NCBI RefSeq assembly: GCF_000378965.1
Contig: NZ_KB900536.1
Location: 3,039,407 to 3,103,406, forward strand
Direction: 5' to 3'
Source of the DNA: Thioalkalivibrio thiocyanodenitrificans ARhD 1
Lineage (GTDB): Bacteria > Pseudomonadota > Gammaproteobacteria > Ectothiorhodospirales > Ectothiorhodospiraceae
DNA length: 64,000 bases
The notes beneath the pieces were generated by a model, which ran no database searches, was not told the DNA's origin, and saw nothing but the letters and a program-made list of their open reading frames with translations. The position numbers and the translations under genes are program-made. This document shows, one piece after another, positions 47,022 to 56,053 of this stretch. Position 1 is the first letter of the stretch. Each line of letters opens with the position of its first letter.

Positions 47022-47386
47022 GCTTCGACGCCTGGGGGAAACCACCGGAAAGTATAGTGCCTGTGTTGGCCATCGACGCCGCCGGGCCATGGCCCGCATC
47101 CCTGCCTTCTCCGGTTACGATGATTGTGTCGGGGGGTGCCCGTGAACGGGCAGGGGCAGAGCCCATCGCCTGTCTGAAGTGCCGCTGGCCGTACTGCTGG
47201 AAGAACCCGATCGACCCGGTTGACCGGGTCTGGACTTGAACGGTTGCCGGTGCCGGATGATCGGTGCCGATGCCGGGCGTCCTGGTTTTCCGCCCGCATC
47301 TGCTTCAGCATCTGTCAGAAAGCCGTATTGACCGTTGATAACGGGCCTTCGCGGTCCGTTCCGGATATTCCGAGGGGAGTGTGGTG
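47022..47386. other. Gene-free stretch before the metallo-hydrolase
   Basis: Holds the divergent upstream regions of the two neighbouring genes and the small frame at 47120. No promoter is clear. Confidence 0.35.
47120..47239 (+). CDS. Possible 39-aa Cys-containing peptide
   Basis: A short frame containing CLKCRWPYC (a CxxC pair plus a third Cys) that might bind a metal. The ribosome signal is weak. It may be a chance frame. Confidence 0.2.
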   Translation: MIVSGGARERAGAEPIACLKCRWPYCWKNPIDPVDRVWT

Positions 47387-48412
47387 ATGCAAGTGTTCTT
47401 CAATCACGGGTGGCGGGTGGCCGGTCTGCTTTTTCTGTACCTGTCGGGTGTCGCGGCCTCGGAGAGTGCTCCGGTCGATACGCCTTACGGTGCGGTCGGT
47501 GTGCCTGTCGAGCTGCACAAGCTTCCGGATGCACCGGTCTACTACATCATAGGGCTGTCGGGTGTTCCGGACGCCGTCAACGAGGGGCATACCTCGAACG
47601 CGGGATTCGTGGTCACGGAGGACGGTGTCGTGGTGTTCGATGCGCTCGGCACGCCGGCCCTGGGTTACCGGATGCTTCAGCACATCCGCGAAGTGACGGA
47701 CCGCCCTGTCCGGTACGTGGTCGTCAGCCACTATCATGCGGATCACATCTACGGACTGCAGGCCTTCAAGGAGCATGGGGGCGCACCGAAGGTTCTGGCA
47801 CAGCGCGGCGCCCTCGGATATGTGGGCGGCACGGCCGCCAGTCAGGGCGAGGATGCCGAGCGACGGCTTGCCCAGCGGCGCGAGGCCCTCTTTCCATGGG
47901 TCGATGAGCACACCTATATCGTCGCACCCGACCAAGTGTTCGACAGGGAGATGTCCTTCGAACTGGGCGGCGTAAGGTTTGATCTCAGGCATCTGGGTCC
48001 GGCGCACGCGCCCGCGGATGCCGTCATGCTGGTCGAGGATTACCAGGTCCTGTTCAGCGGGGACGTGATCTATGGAGGCCGCATCCCGTTTCTGGACAGT
48101 CCGGAGACGGACATCGATCAGTGGCTGGACGGGCTGGATTACGTGGCCGGTCTGCGCGAGCGGATCAGATACATCATTCCCGGTCATGGCACGATATCCG
48201 AGGATGCCCGGAAGGCGGTCGCGGCGACCCGGGACTACATCGTGTACGTGCTGGATGCCATGGCCGCGGCGGTCAACGACATGGTTCCCTTCGACGAGGC
48301 CTATGAGAACACGGACTGGTCCCGCTACGAGGACATGCCGGCCTTTGATGCCAGCAACCGCGGCAATGCCTACCGGATCTACCTGGAGACGGAGGCGCGG
48401 TCGTTCCAATAG
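47387..48412 (+). CDS. Exported metallo-beta-lactamase-fold hydrolase
   Basis: 341 residues from the ATG at 47387, with GAGGGGAG upstream. Signal peptide (LLFLYLSGVAAS). The zinc sites are complete: SHYHADHIYG (HxHxDH), a His in GPAHAPADAV, Asp in FSGDVIYGG and His in PGHG. The architecture fits the SoxH/quinoprotein-relay type metallohydrolases seen with sulfur or alcohol oxidation genes. Periplasmic location is likely. The substrate is unknown. Confidence 0.87.
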   Translation: MQVFFNHGWRVAGLLFLYLSGVAASESAPVDTPYGAVGVPVELHKLPDAPVYYIIGLSGVPDAVNEGHTSNAGFVVTEDGVVVFDALGTPALGYRMLQHIREVTDRPVRYVVVSHYHADHIYGLQAFKEHGGAPKVLAQRGALGYVGGTAASQGEDAERRLAQRREALFPWVDEHTYIVAPDQVFDREMSFELGGVRFDLRHLGPAHAPADAVMLVEDYQVLFSGDVIYGGRIPFLDSPETDIDQWLDGLDYVAGLRERIRYIIPGHGTISEDARKAVAATRDYIVYVLDAMAAAVNDMVPFDEAYENTDWSRYEDMPAFDASNRGNAYRIYLETEARSFQ

Positions 48413-48473
48413 TGTCCCGGGCCGACGACAGGATGATGTGGACCGGACCCGCCCGCGCGGCTAGTCTTTAACC

Positions 48474-49967
48474 ATGGACCAGTGGCTTTCGGTGATTCGT
48501 GCGGCCAAGTTCGCCGGGGTGACCCGGGGCGAGCTGCAGGCGCGCATCAAGTCCGGGGACCTGCCGAGCTTCGACGGCATGGTGAAGGTGGAGGACCTGC
48601 TGGGCCTCTACCCGGCCACCCGCCTGGAGGACGAGCGCACGCTCGAACGCCTGGACCGGATCAAGGACGCGGCCCTGGGCAAGGACATCGCGCGCCGCAG
48701 CCTGCCGGAACCCGAGGTGCTGGCGCGGCGGCTGGCGGCGCTGGGGCACAGGTACACGCGGGTCCAGCAGCAGGCCGAGCATTACGCGGGCGTATTGGAG
48801 GCGCTGGAACACCACCTGCGGGAGGTGGAACGGACCTGCGGCGAGTCCGAGCGCCCTGTCGTGCGTGACATCAAGCTCCGGATGCAGAGCATGCTTCGCC
48901 AGAAGCGCACGGACGAGGGACAGACCGGCGCGTTGGCCGAGGGCGTGAGCTGGCTGAGCGTGATGGCGCCGCAGGTGCGGCTCGTGCCGAGCAACCACGA
49001 GTTTCTGGTGGAGGGCGCAGACACCATCCTGCAGGCGGCCCTGCGGGCCGGGCTTTCCATCCGTTACGGATGCAGCGACGGCAACTGCGGGCAATGCAGG
49101 GCCCGCATCGTGTCCGGCGAGGTGCGCGAGGTGCAACCCCACGGCTATGCGCTCACCGATGCCGAGAAGGCGCAGGGCCTTGCACTGATGTGCGCGGTCT
49201 CACCGGTCACGGATCTGGTCGTGGAGATGGACGTGGCCCGCACGCCGGCGCAGATCCCCCGGCAGTCGATGCAGGCCGAGGTCCGGTCCATCGAGGACCC
49301 GGCGCCCCATGTGCGGGTGCTCCGGGTGCGCACCCCGGGGACGCACCGGCTGCGCTTTCTGGGCGGGCAGTATGTGCGATTGTCCTTTGACGACGGGCGT
49401 GTTCAGGGCGCGGCGGCGCTGGCCAACTGCCCCTGTGACGACCGGAATCTGGTTTTCCACCTGGCGGAGAACCGCGACGATCCGTTGACCACCCGTTGTT
49501 TCGAAGGTCTGAGCCGGGGCGACCCCGTCGGGGTGGAAGGCCCCTTCGGCGGCTTTGTGATGGGGGACGAGATCGATCGCCCCCTTGTGTTTCTCGCCTG
49601 CGACACGGGCTTCGCGCCGATCAAGAGCCTGATTGAACACGTGATCGCGCTGGATGTGGCGGACAGGATGGACCTGATCTGGGTGGCCAGCGGCAGTGCC
49701 GGTCATTACGAGGACAACCTGTGCCGCTCCTGGGATGATGCGCTGGACGATTTCCATTACCGGCCCATGCGGGTGGGCGTGGCCGGAGACCCGGCGGCCT
49801 GGCCCACCGCCGTCGCGCGGAGTCTTGCGCACCTGGACGACCCCGGGATGCGCGACTACTACATCGCCGGCCCCAGTCACTTCATCCGGGTTGCCACCGA
49901 CGTGCTGACCGGTCTGGGCGTCCCCGAGGAGCATCGCCGGGTTCAGGCCATCCCGCCGTCCGACTGA
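48474..49967 (+). CDS. Ferredoxin reductase-type protein with helical N-terminal region
   Basis: 497 residues. Residues 1-150 are helical and unusual for the family, starting like a small helix-turn-helix (SVIRAAKFAGVTRGELQARI). A plant-type 2Fe-2S domain follows with cysteines C200, C205, C208 and C240 (YGCSDGNCGQCRARI). The FAD/NAD(P)-binding reductase domain covers 250-497 (FLGGQYVRLSF, ACDTGFAPIKSLIEH). The order resembles CDP-6-deoxyglucoseen reductase-like proteins. The N-terminal part could bind DNA or a partner. Confidence 0.85.
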   Translation: MDQWLSVIRAAKFAGVTRGELQARIKSGDLPSFDGMVKVEDLLGLYPATRLEDERTLERLDRIKDAALGKDIARRSLPEPEVLARRLAALGHRYTRVQQQAEHYAGVLEALEHHLREVERTCGESERPVVRDIKLRMQSMLRQKRTDEGQTGALAEGVSWLSVMAPQVRLVPSNHEFLVEGADTILQAALRAGLSIRYGCSDGNCGQCRARIVSGEVREVQPHGYALTDAEKAQGLALMCAVSPVTDLVVEMDVARTPAQIPRQSMQAEVRSIEDPAPHVRVLRVRTPGTHRLRFLGGQYVRLSFDDGRVQGAAALANCPCDDRNLVFHLAENRDDPLTTRCFEGLSRGDPVGVEGPFGGFVMGDEIDRPLVFLACDTGFAPIKSLIEHVIALDVADRMDLIWVASGSAGHYEDNLCRSWDDALDDFHYRPMRVGVAGDPAAWPTAVARSLAHLDDPGMRDYYIAGPSHFIRVATDVLTGLGVPEEHRRVQAIPPSD

Positions 49968-50094
49968 ACCTCGGCACACGGCAACCGGAGGATGGATGAA
50001 CACATTGCTGCGGGCGGGAAGTACCCGGCCTCTCCGGCGTTCGGACAAGGATGACCGGTGACCCGATCTGCTGCCCGTCCCCGGCGTTGGGCAC

Positions 50095-50361
50095 TCAGGT
50101 CGATGACAGGCGCGTTTCCTCCCGCGCACCGCTGTCATAGACGGTAAGCTCCCAGGTGCTGCGCACCTCGTCGTGACGCAGCAGGTAGATGCCGCCGTCT
50201 TCGCAGCGCAGCTTGAAGTAACGGTGATCCGGCGCCGGCCAGCGGTCCACGATCTCCGACACCGCGATCCAGCGCCTGCCGATGCACAGGCGCCAGGGTT
50301 CGTACTCGCCCCCGTAGCCGACATGACACTCAACGCCGATCCTCAGACCCGCATCGCCCAT
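50095..50361 (-). CDS. Hypothetical protein, 88 aa
   Basis: Small soluble protein with an alternating hydrophobic pattern (YEPWRLCIGRRWIAVSEIVD, YFKLRCEDGGIYLLRHDE), suggesting a beta-rich fold. No signal peptide. Similar short proteins are widespread in proteobacteria; the function is unknown. Confidence 0.6.
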   Translation of the reverse strand: MGDAGLRIGVECHVGYGGEYEPWRLCIGRRWIAVSEIVDRWPAPDHRYFKLRCEDGGIYLLRHDEVRSTWELTVYDSGAREETRLSST

Positions 50362-50465
50362 GGTCCCGGTCCCTATGCGGTCACATGACTTAAGCGTAGC
50401 AGAGGATCCGGTCAGGGAAGCAGGTGCCCGTCATCCGCGGCGCCCGGGTTGTGAGGGTACGGATC

Positions 50466-50783
50466 TCATGGCCGGCTCATTTCCGCCATGAAACGCTCCA
50501 GAATGTCCTCCAGCGCGGTCCGGCAGGCAGCGAGGTTTTCGGTGAGCCAGAGGGCCGACAGGCAGTGCTCGATGTCTTCCGGGGATACGATTGCCCCGTC
50601 CTCGGGGATGACGGCGTTTTCGTGGATCAGCAGCGCGGGTGGGGCGATCCCGCCGCCCGATGCGCTGTCCGTATAACGCAGATCCAGTTTCAGGTCGAAG
50701 TGTGCCGCAATGGCTTGTGCGTAGCGGGTATAAAGGTTGCAGCGGCCACCCGCGGGCGACTTCGAGACGACAGTGACAGTCAT
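50466..50783 (-). CDS. Small thioredoxin-like protein, 105 aa
   Basis: Starts at 50783, where its ATG overlaps the TGA of the permease gene (ATGA), so it is co-translated. The fold looks thioredoxin-like (VTVVSKSPAGGRCNLYT near the N-terminus, PPALLIHENAVI) but the usual CxxC is absent; two single Cys remain (HCLSALW, AACRTAL). In the operon under the persulfide-type regulator. Its role in sulfur handling is inferred. Confidence 0.6.
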   Translation of the reverse strand: MTVTVVSKSPAGGRCNLYTRYAQAIAAHFDLKLDLRYTDSASGGGIAPPALLIHENAVIPEDGAIVSPEDIEHCLSALWLTENLAACRTALEDILERFMAEMSRP

Positions 50784-51592
50784 GCCATTCCTCCCAGGAT
50801 CACGTTGTTGAACAGGATGTAGGTGGCCACCAGCAGCAGGAAGACCGCGAATGCCCGTTTGAGGCCGTCCGGGGAGAACCGCCCCGCCATCTGTGTGCCG
50901 ATGAAACTGCCGGCCACGGTGACGGCGATGAAGGACGCCATCAGCGACCAGTCGATGAACACTGCGCCCAGATATCCCGCGAAACCCGCATATGACTTGG
51001 CGGCGACGATGGCCAGCGAGGTGCCCACGGCGGTGCGCATGGGGATGCCGGAAAGCAGTACCAGCGCCGGCACGATCAGGAATCCGCCACCCACCCCGAC
51101 CAGACCGGTCAGGACGCCGACGCCGAGGCCGTGCAAGGCGATGTGTCCCATGCAGGGCGAGAAGAATTCCTGGCAGCCGTTGAGGGCCGCCGCATCACCG
51201 CCCGCCGGCACCAGGCTGCCGGCAACGGCCGGCTTGACGGCCACCGGCCGAAGCATGCGCCAGGCGGCGGCATACATCACCAGCGCAAACAGTCCGAGCT
51301 GGATGATGACCGGCGTCACCACGCCGAGGCGCGCACCGGCATAGGTGCCCACGACCCCGAACAGGCCGAACACCGTGGCGACCCGCACATCGACCCGGCC
51401 ACGGCGCCAGTGGTCGGCCGCGGTAATGGTGGCGGTGACCGCCACCACGCCCAGACTCATGGCGATGGCTGATTTGGGGTCGACCTGCAACAGGTAAAGC
51501 AGCGCGGGCAGGGCGATGATGGAGCCGCCGCTGCCGAAAAGGCCAAGCACCATGCCGGTTGCGAGCCCGGCCGCGATGGCGGAGAGTTCCAT
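50780..51592 (-). CDS. TauE/SafE-family sulfite or sulfur-compound permease
   Basis: 270 residues from the ATG at 51592 with GGGAGG upstream. About eight membrane segments. The repeated motifs GLFGSGGSIIALPALLYL and GLVGVGGGFLIVPALVLL are the TauE/SafE signature. It shares a divergent promoter region with the ArsR-rhodanese regulator, and permeases of this family export sulfite or other sulfur compounds in such regulons. Confidence 0.85.
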   Translation of the reverse strand: MELSAIAAGLATGMVLGLFGSGGSIIALPALLYLLQVDPKSAIAMSLGVVAVTATITAADHWRRGRVDVRVATVFGLFGVVGTYAGARLGVVTPVIIQLGLFALVMYAAAWRMLRPVAVKPAVAGSLVPAGGDAAALNGCQEFFSPCMGHIALHGLGVGVLTGLVGVGGGFLIVPALVLLSGIPMRTAVGTSLAIVAAKSYAGFAGYLGAVFIDWSLMASFIAVTVAGSFIGTQMAGRFSPDGLKRAFAVFLLLVATYILFNNVILGGMA

Positions 51593-51639
51593 GGCGTATC
51601 CTCCCGTATGAAGGTGGGGCCGTGCCCTATCACGTTCAA

Positions 51640-51672
51640 ACAATCTAACGATTATTGGTATATTAGATCAAG
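51640..51672. promoter_or_regulatory. Divergent overlapping promoters and operator
   Basis: For the permease (minus strand): TTGATC, 17-base spacer, TTAGAT. For the regulator (plus strand): TATATT at 51659-51664, nine bases before its ATG, so its mRNA may start at or near the start codon. An inverted pair ATCTAA (51643-51648) and TTAGAT (51663-51668) is a likely operator. Confidence 0.6.
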
Positions 51673-52338
51673 ATGAGCGAAAGGCAAGTAAAAGATGTGC
51701 TCTATGCCCAGGTGGCCCGGATCGGCAAGGCCGTCTGCAGCCCCAAGCGGCTTGAACTGATCGACCTGCTGGCCCAGGGTGAGAAGTCGGTGGAACAGCT
51801 CGCCTCCGAGGCCGGGATCTCCCAGAAGCTGGCCAGCGCGCATCTCAGGGAACTGCGTCTGGCCAACCTGGTGGAGGCGCGCAGGGAGGGGAAGAATGTC
51901 TACTACCGTCTTTCCGGAAAGACGGTGGCCGATTTCTGGGTGGCCCTGCGTTCGCTGGCCGAGGATCGCCTGCTTGAACTGCGGGCCGCTCTCTCCAAGC
52001 TGTCCGAGAGCATCCATGAGCTGACCCCCATGAGCCGCGAGGAGATCCTGGAGCTGGCCAGACGCGGCGAGGTCGTGGTCCTGGACGTGCGGCCGGAGAC
52101 GGAGTTCGCCGCCGGGCATCTGCCCTATGCCCATTCCATGCCGCTCTCGCAGGTGCAGAAGCGCCTGGCCGAGCTGCCCCGCGACAGGCCGGTGGTGGCC
52201 TATTGCCGGGGACCGTTCTGCCTGATGGCGAAGGAGGCCGCGGAACTGCTCAACAAGGAAGGGTTCAGGGCGCTCAGACTGGAAGACGGCGTGGCCGAAT
52301 GGCGGGCACGGGGGCTCCCGGTGGAGACGGGAGAATGA
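51673..52338 (+). CDS. ArsR-family regulator fused to a rhodanese domain
   Basis: 221 residues. An ArsR winged helix-turn-helix (about 15-85: SVEQLASEAGISQKLASAHL) is joined to a rhodanese domain (about 120-215) with VLDVRPETEFAAGHLPYA and the active-site loop CRGPFC (C178, C183). Only one Cys, C22, lies in the ArsR half, so persulfide sensing may use the rhodanese part. Represses the divergent permease/thioredoxin-like operon by inference from layout. Confidence 0.88.
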   Translation: MSERQVKDVLYAQVARIGKAVCSPKRLELIDLLAQGEKSVEQLASEAGISQKLASAHLRELRLANLVEARREGKNVYYRLSGKTVADFWVALRSLAEDRLLELRAALSKLSESIHELTPMSREEILELARRGEVVVLDVRPETEFAAGHLPYAHSMPLSQVQKRLAELPRDRPVVAYCRGPFCLMAKEAAELLNKEGFRALRLEDGVAEWRARGLPVETGE

Positions 52339-52582
52339 CGCCTGCCCGGGTCGGCAAGCCACTGGTCGGATGGAAAGGCCGTCCGGATCCTGCCTTGTCT
52401 CATGAGCACAAGGCCACCTTGAGATGGCCTGACTCACCGGCACCGGCGGCAATCAGGAGAGCGCGGACTCCGGACATTCCGTCATCAGCGCTGATGATCC
52501 CGAGGCGCCCACTGAACCGCCATGGTTACACCGGCCCCGGGGTGTCCGAGGTCCGGAGATCATCACCGAGGAGGCCCGCCCC

Positions 52583-52999
52583 ATGATCACCCCTTTCCAT
52601 CTCGCATTTCCCGTTCACGATCTCGATGCGGCGCGCGCCTTCTACGGCAGTGTGCTTGGTTGCCGCGAGGGACGCAGTGCCGAAACCTGGATCGATTTCG
52701 ACCTCTACGGCCACCAGATCGTGGCCCACCTTGCCGGTCAGCCGTCACGGACGGCGGTCGAAAGCGAGGTGGACGGGCAGCGGGTGCCGGTACCGCACTT
52801 TGGAGTGATCCTGACCATGGACCAGTGGCAGGCGCTGGCCGAACGGCTGCGCCGCGCCGGTATCCGGTTCGTCATCGAGCCGTATGTCCGCTTCCAGGGT
52901 GAGCCCGGCGAGCAGGCGACGATGTTCGTCCTTGATCCGAGCGGCAATGCACTGGAGTTCAAGGCGTTCGCGGAGTTCGGGCAGATCTTTGCCGCGTAA
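52583..52999 (+). CDS. Glyoxalase/VOC-family protein
   Basis: 138 residues with two VOC half-units: [20 protein letters not shown] and [19 protein letters not shown] metal-binding set is suggested by H6, H75 (VPHFGV) and E127. A strong GAGGAGG site precedes the ATG. The chemistry is unknown; such proteins include dioxygenases and lyases. Confidence 0.85.
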   Translation: MITPFHLAFPVHDLDAARAFYGSVLGCREGRSAETWIDFDLYGHQIVAHLAGQPSRTAVESEVDGQRVPVPHFGVILTMDQWQALAERLRRAGIRFVIEPYVRFQGEPGEQATMFVLDPSGNALEFKAFAEFGQIFAA

Positions 53000-53123
53000 T
53001 GGACCGGGTATGCATCGCCGCCGCGCCATTGCCCGCGTATGCACAGGTTGACCGCGCGATCTGATATCTTTTCCTGAAGCCGACTTTCAACCGATCCACA
53101 TACGATTCCGACGAGGAACCAGC

Positions 53124-53777
53124 ATGACCGACTTGAAGATGAGGATGTCAGTGGCCGTTTTCGCCATCGCCATGGCGATGCCGGGTCTGGCAGGCGCACA
53201 ATTGCCGGATGCCGAGCGTCTGGTGCGTGCGGCCCAGAGCGTGGACCTGGACCGGGCGCACGAGATCCACATGGATTCGTGTTTCCGCTGTCACGGCGCC
53301 GAGGGACTGAGCACCAACCCGGATACACCGCGCCTGGCCGGCCAGCATTTCCAGTACATTGCCAGGCAGTTGGCCGACTTCCAGTCGGGCCGCCGTGCCA
53401 GTGAGGTCATGCAGCCGCAGGCCAAGGATCTGACCGAGAACGAGATGCTGGCACTGGGCGTGTTCTTCAACGTCAAGCCTTCACCCGCCCAGCGGGTGCG
53501 GGATGCGGAACTGGCCGCGGTGGGCCGCTTCCTCTATCACCGAGGCAACCAGTATTCGGGTGTGCCCAACTGCGCGGGCTGCCACGGCGAGCGGGGTATG
53601 GGGACCGACGACCTGCCGCGTCTTGCAAGCCAGAGTACGCGTTATACGGAGACCCAGCTGGAACTGTTCAGCAAGCGTCCCCGGACTGAAGACAACGAGG
53701 TCATGCACGAGGTCGCATCCATGCTCACGGAACTGGAGATCAAGGCGCTGGCGGCATACATCAGCTCGATGGATTGA
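53124..53777 (+). CDS. Diheme cytochrome c (c4-like)
   Basis: 217 residues with a signal peptide (residues 1-25, ending AGA-Q). Two heme sites: CFRCH (53-57) and CAGCH (150-154). The two-domain form matches cytochrome c4, a periplasmic electron carrier towards oxidases. It starts with GAGG seven bases upstream. Confidence 0.9.
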   Translation: MTDLKMRMSVAVFAIAMAMPGLAGAQLPDAERLVRAAQSVDLDRAHEIHMDSCFRCHGAEGLSTNPDTPRLAGQHFQYIARQLADFQSGRRASEVMQPQAKDLTENEMLALGVFFNVKPSPAQRVRDAELAAVGRFLYHRGNQYSGVPNCAGCHGERGMGTDDLPRLASQSTRYTETQLELFSKRPRTEDNEVMHEVASMLTELEIKALAAYISSMD

Positions 53778-54053
53778 TCGGGGCGCCGTTGCGCGTGTCC
53801 CGAAAGTGAACGATCCTGCGGGGGCGGACGGATCCGCCGCGGCGACCGCCGCCCCCGCGCACGGGCGCCGGTTGCCGATTGGGTCATTCATGGCCGGGTC
53901 GGGGCACGTCAACCCGTTGTTCAGAGCGGGAAAACATGCGTCATCATACCTTGGATACAGGCGCGGGGTGCAGCGGCCCGCCCGCCATCCGCAGGTTTCC
54001 CGCGCCAGCGCGATGACAGCCGTCAGGCGGCCGATCGTTGCCAGGTCGGCCGT

Positions 54054-54512
54054 TCAGCCCCGCCGTGGGATGGGGCGTTGCTCGATGTCGCGGCTGGAAC
54101 CCGCGATCCAGATGAAGATGCCCATGAGCACCGGAAGGGTCAGGTCGTACCAGAGCGGTTCCCGGAGCCCCACCAGCAGTTCAAACCAGCCCAGTTGTCC
54201 CCGCGCCACGGCGGTTGTGGGGGCCAGCAGCTGGTGATAGCCCGCATCGGCCAGCCCGAATGCGACCACGATCGCGATCAGGCCGAGCACGGCGCCGATG
54301 GAACCGGCCACCCGGTGCGCAATCCAGCCGCCGATGCTGGCGGCCGTCAGGCAGACCACCATCGCGATCCCGATCCAGAGCGTGTTGAACTCCAGGCTGT
54401 TGCCCGCCAGGGCGTGCTCGGGCCCCAGCAGCAGAAACAACGGCACCAGGCACAGAAGCGCGATCCCTGAAATCACGGCCACACCGGCCGTCATACCCAG
54501 CAGCAAACGCAT
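54054..54512 (-). CDS. Small integral membrane protein, 152 aa
   Basis: From the ATG at 54512 (MRLLLGMTAGVAVISGIALL); the frame extends to 54593. Four hydrophobic spans with short loops. No known family motif. It is divergent from the CFA synthase gene. Confidence 0.6.
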   Translation of the reverse strand: MRLLLGMTAGVAVISGIALLCLVPLFLLLGPEHALAGNSLEFNTLWIGIAMVVCLTAASIGGWIAHRVAGSIGAVLGLIAIVVAFGLADAGYHQLLAPTTAVARGQLGWFELLVGLREPLWYDLTLPVLMGIFIWIAGSSRDIEQRPIPRRG

Positions 54513-54781
54513 TGCAGGCATCCTCCGAAAGCACGGCGACGGGCCGAACCGGCTTGTCCGAAGGCGCCCGGACAGGCGTTCATTAGAGCGCAAACCGGGT
54601 CGTCGGTTCCCGCGCCGCCCCGGTGGTCCGTACGGGCTGTGCGCATCCGGCGGCGATGGCGGTTCGGTCCCCGGTTACCGCCATGCACCCGCGCATTTGT
54701 GAGATGGACATGATTTTCCTAAGATTGACGGCACCCCCATGTCACATACCGCACCCCCGCGTGATAAGGAGGAGCGAAGGT

Positions 54782-56053
54782 ATGAGGAAAGGGAAGACGG
54801 CGCAGTTGAGCATCCCCCAGGCGGCCGGGCGGACCGCCGGTGGCGGCAGCAGCCGGTCGCTGGACCACTGGCTGGTACGCAGGATGCTGGCGTGGATGCA
54901 TGAGCCCCCGGTGGTGGTCCGGCTCTGGGACGGGACGGAGATCAGGCCCTCGACCCCCGCGCCCGAGGCGACCATGGAGATCAGGGACCGGGGGGCCCTG
55001 CTGACGCTGCTGCTCAACCCTGACCTGAACTTCGGCGATCTCTACAGCGCCGGGCGCATCGAGATCCACGGGGATCTGACGCGTTTCCTGGTCGAGATAT
55101 ACCGCCGGTTGGACGCGCGCGGGACCGCGCCTGTGCTGCGCGCCGCCCGGGCCTGGATCAACCGGCCGCGCCGCAACAACCTCTCCGGATCGCAGGATAA
55201 CGTCCATCACCATTACGACATCGGCAACGCATTCTATCGCCTGTGGCTGGACGGGGAGCACATGCAGTACACCTGCGCCTATTACCCGGATGCATCCCTG
55301 ACCCTGGAGCAGGCGCAGGCGGCCAAGATGGATCACGTATGCCGCAAGCTGCGGCTTCGGCCCGGCGACACCGTGGTGGAGGCCGGCTGCGGCTGGGGCG
55401 GTCTGGCGCGCTTCATGGCGCGCCATTACGGGGCCAGGGTGCGCGCCTTCAACATCTCCCGGGAGCAGGTGGCGTTCGCGCGTGACCGGGCCGCGCGGGA
55501 GGGGCTCGCAGACCGGGTCGAGTATGTGCAGGACGACTACCGCAACATCGAAGGGCACTACGACGTGTTCGTCTCCGTCGGGATGCTGGAACACGTGGGT
55601 ACGCCTCAGTACCGGGAACTGGGAGAGGTGATCCGGCGCAGCCTCAGGCGCGACGGGCGGGGCCTGATTCACACCATAGGCCGCAACCGGCCCAAGCCCC
55701 TGAACGCCTGGATCGAGAGGCGTATCTTTCCGGGCGCCTATCCGCCCACCCTGCGCCAGATGATGGACATCTTCGAGAACACGCCGTTCTCCGTCCTGGA
55801 CGTGGAGAACCTGCGACTGCATTACGCGCGCACCCTGCGCCACTGGCGGGAGCGCTTTGAGCAGCACCGTGAACGGGTGGGCGAGATGTTCGACGAGCAG
55901 TTCGTGCGCGCATGGCGCCTGTACCTGCACGGGTCGGAGGCGGCCTTCAGCGCGGGTGAGCTGCAGCTGTTCCAGGTGGTGTTCGCGCACCATGACAACA
56001 ACGATATCCCGGGTTCACGCGCCCATCTCTATGACGGGCGCATGCTGCCATGA
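54782..56053 (+). CDS. cfa: Cyclopropane-fatty-acyl-phospholipid synthase family protein
   Basis: 423 residues from the ATG at 54782 with AAGGAGGAG upstream; the longer frame from 54623 is rejected. Methylates unsaturated acyl chains of membrane phospholipids using SAM. SAM motif VVEAGCGWGG at 198-207, with SVGMLEHVG and GAYPPTLRQM regions typical of the family. Its last four bases overlap the start of a flavoprotein, so the two proteins probably work together, perhaps in making a modified (methyl, methylene or furan) fatty acid. Confidence 0.88.
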   Translation: MRKGKTAQLSIPQAAGRTAGGGSSRSLDHWLVRRMLAWMHEPPVVVRLWDGTEIRPSTPAPEATMEIRDRGALLTLLLNPDLNFGDLYSAGRIEIHGDLTRFLVEIYRRLDARGTAPVLRAARAWINRPRRNNLSGSQDNVHHHYDIGNAFYRLWLDGEHMQYTCAYYPDASLTLEQAQAAKMDHVCRKLRLRPGDTVVEAGCGWGGLARFMARHYGARVRAFNISREQVAFARDRAAREGLADRVEYVQDDYRNIEGHYDVFVSVGMLEHVGTPQYRELGEVIRRSLRRDGRGLIHTIGRNRPKPLNAWIERRIFPGAYPPTLRQMMDIFENTPFSVLDVENLRLHYARTLRHWRERFEQHRERVGEMFDEQFVRAWRLYLHGSEAAFSAGELQLFQVVFAHHDNNDIPGSRAHLYDGRMLP

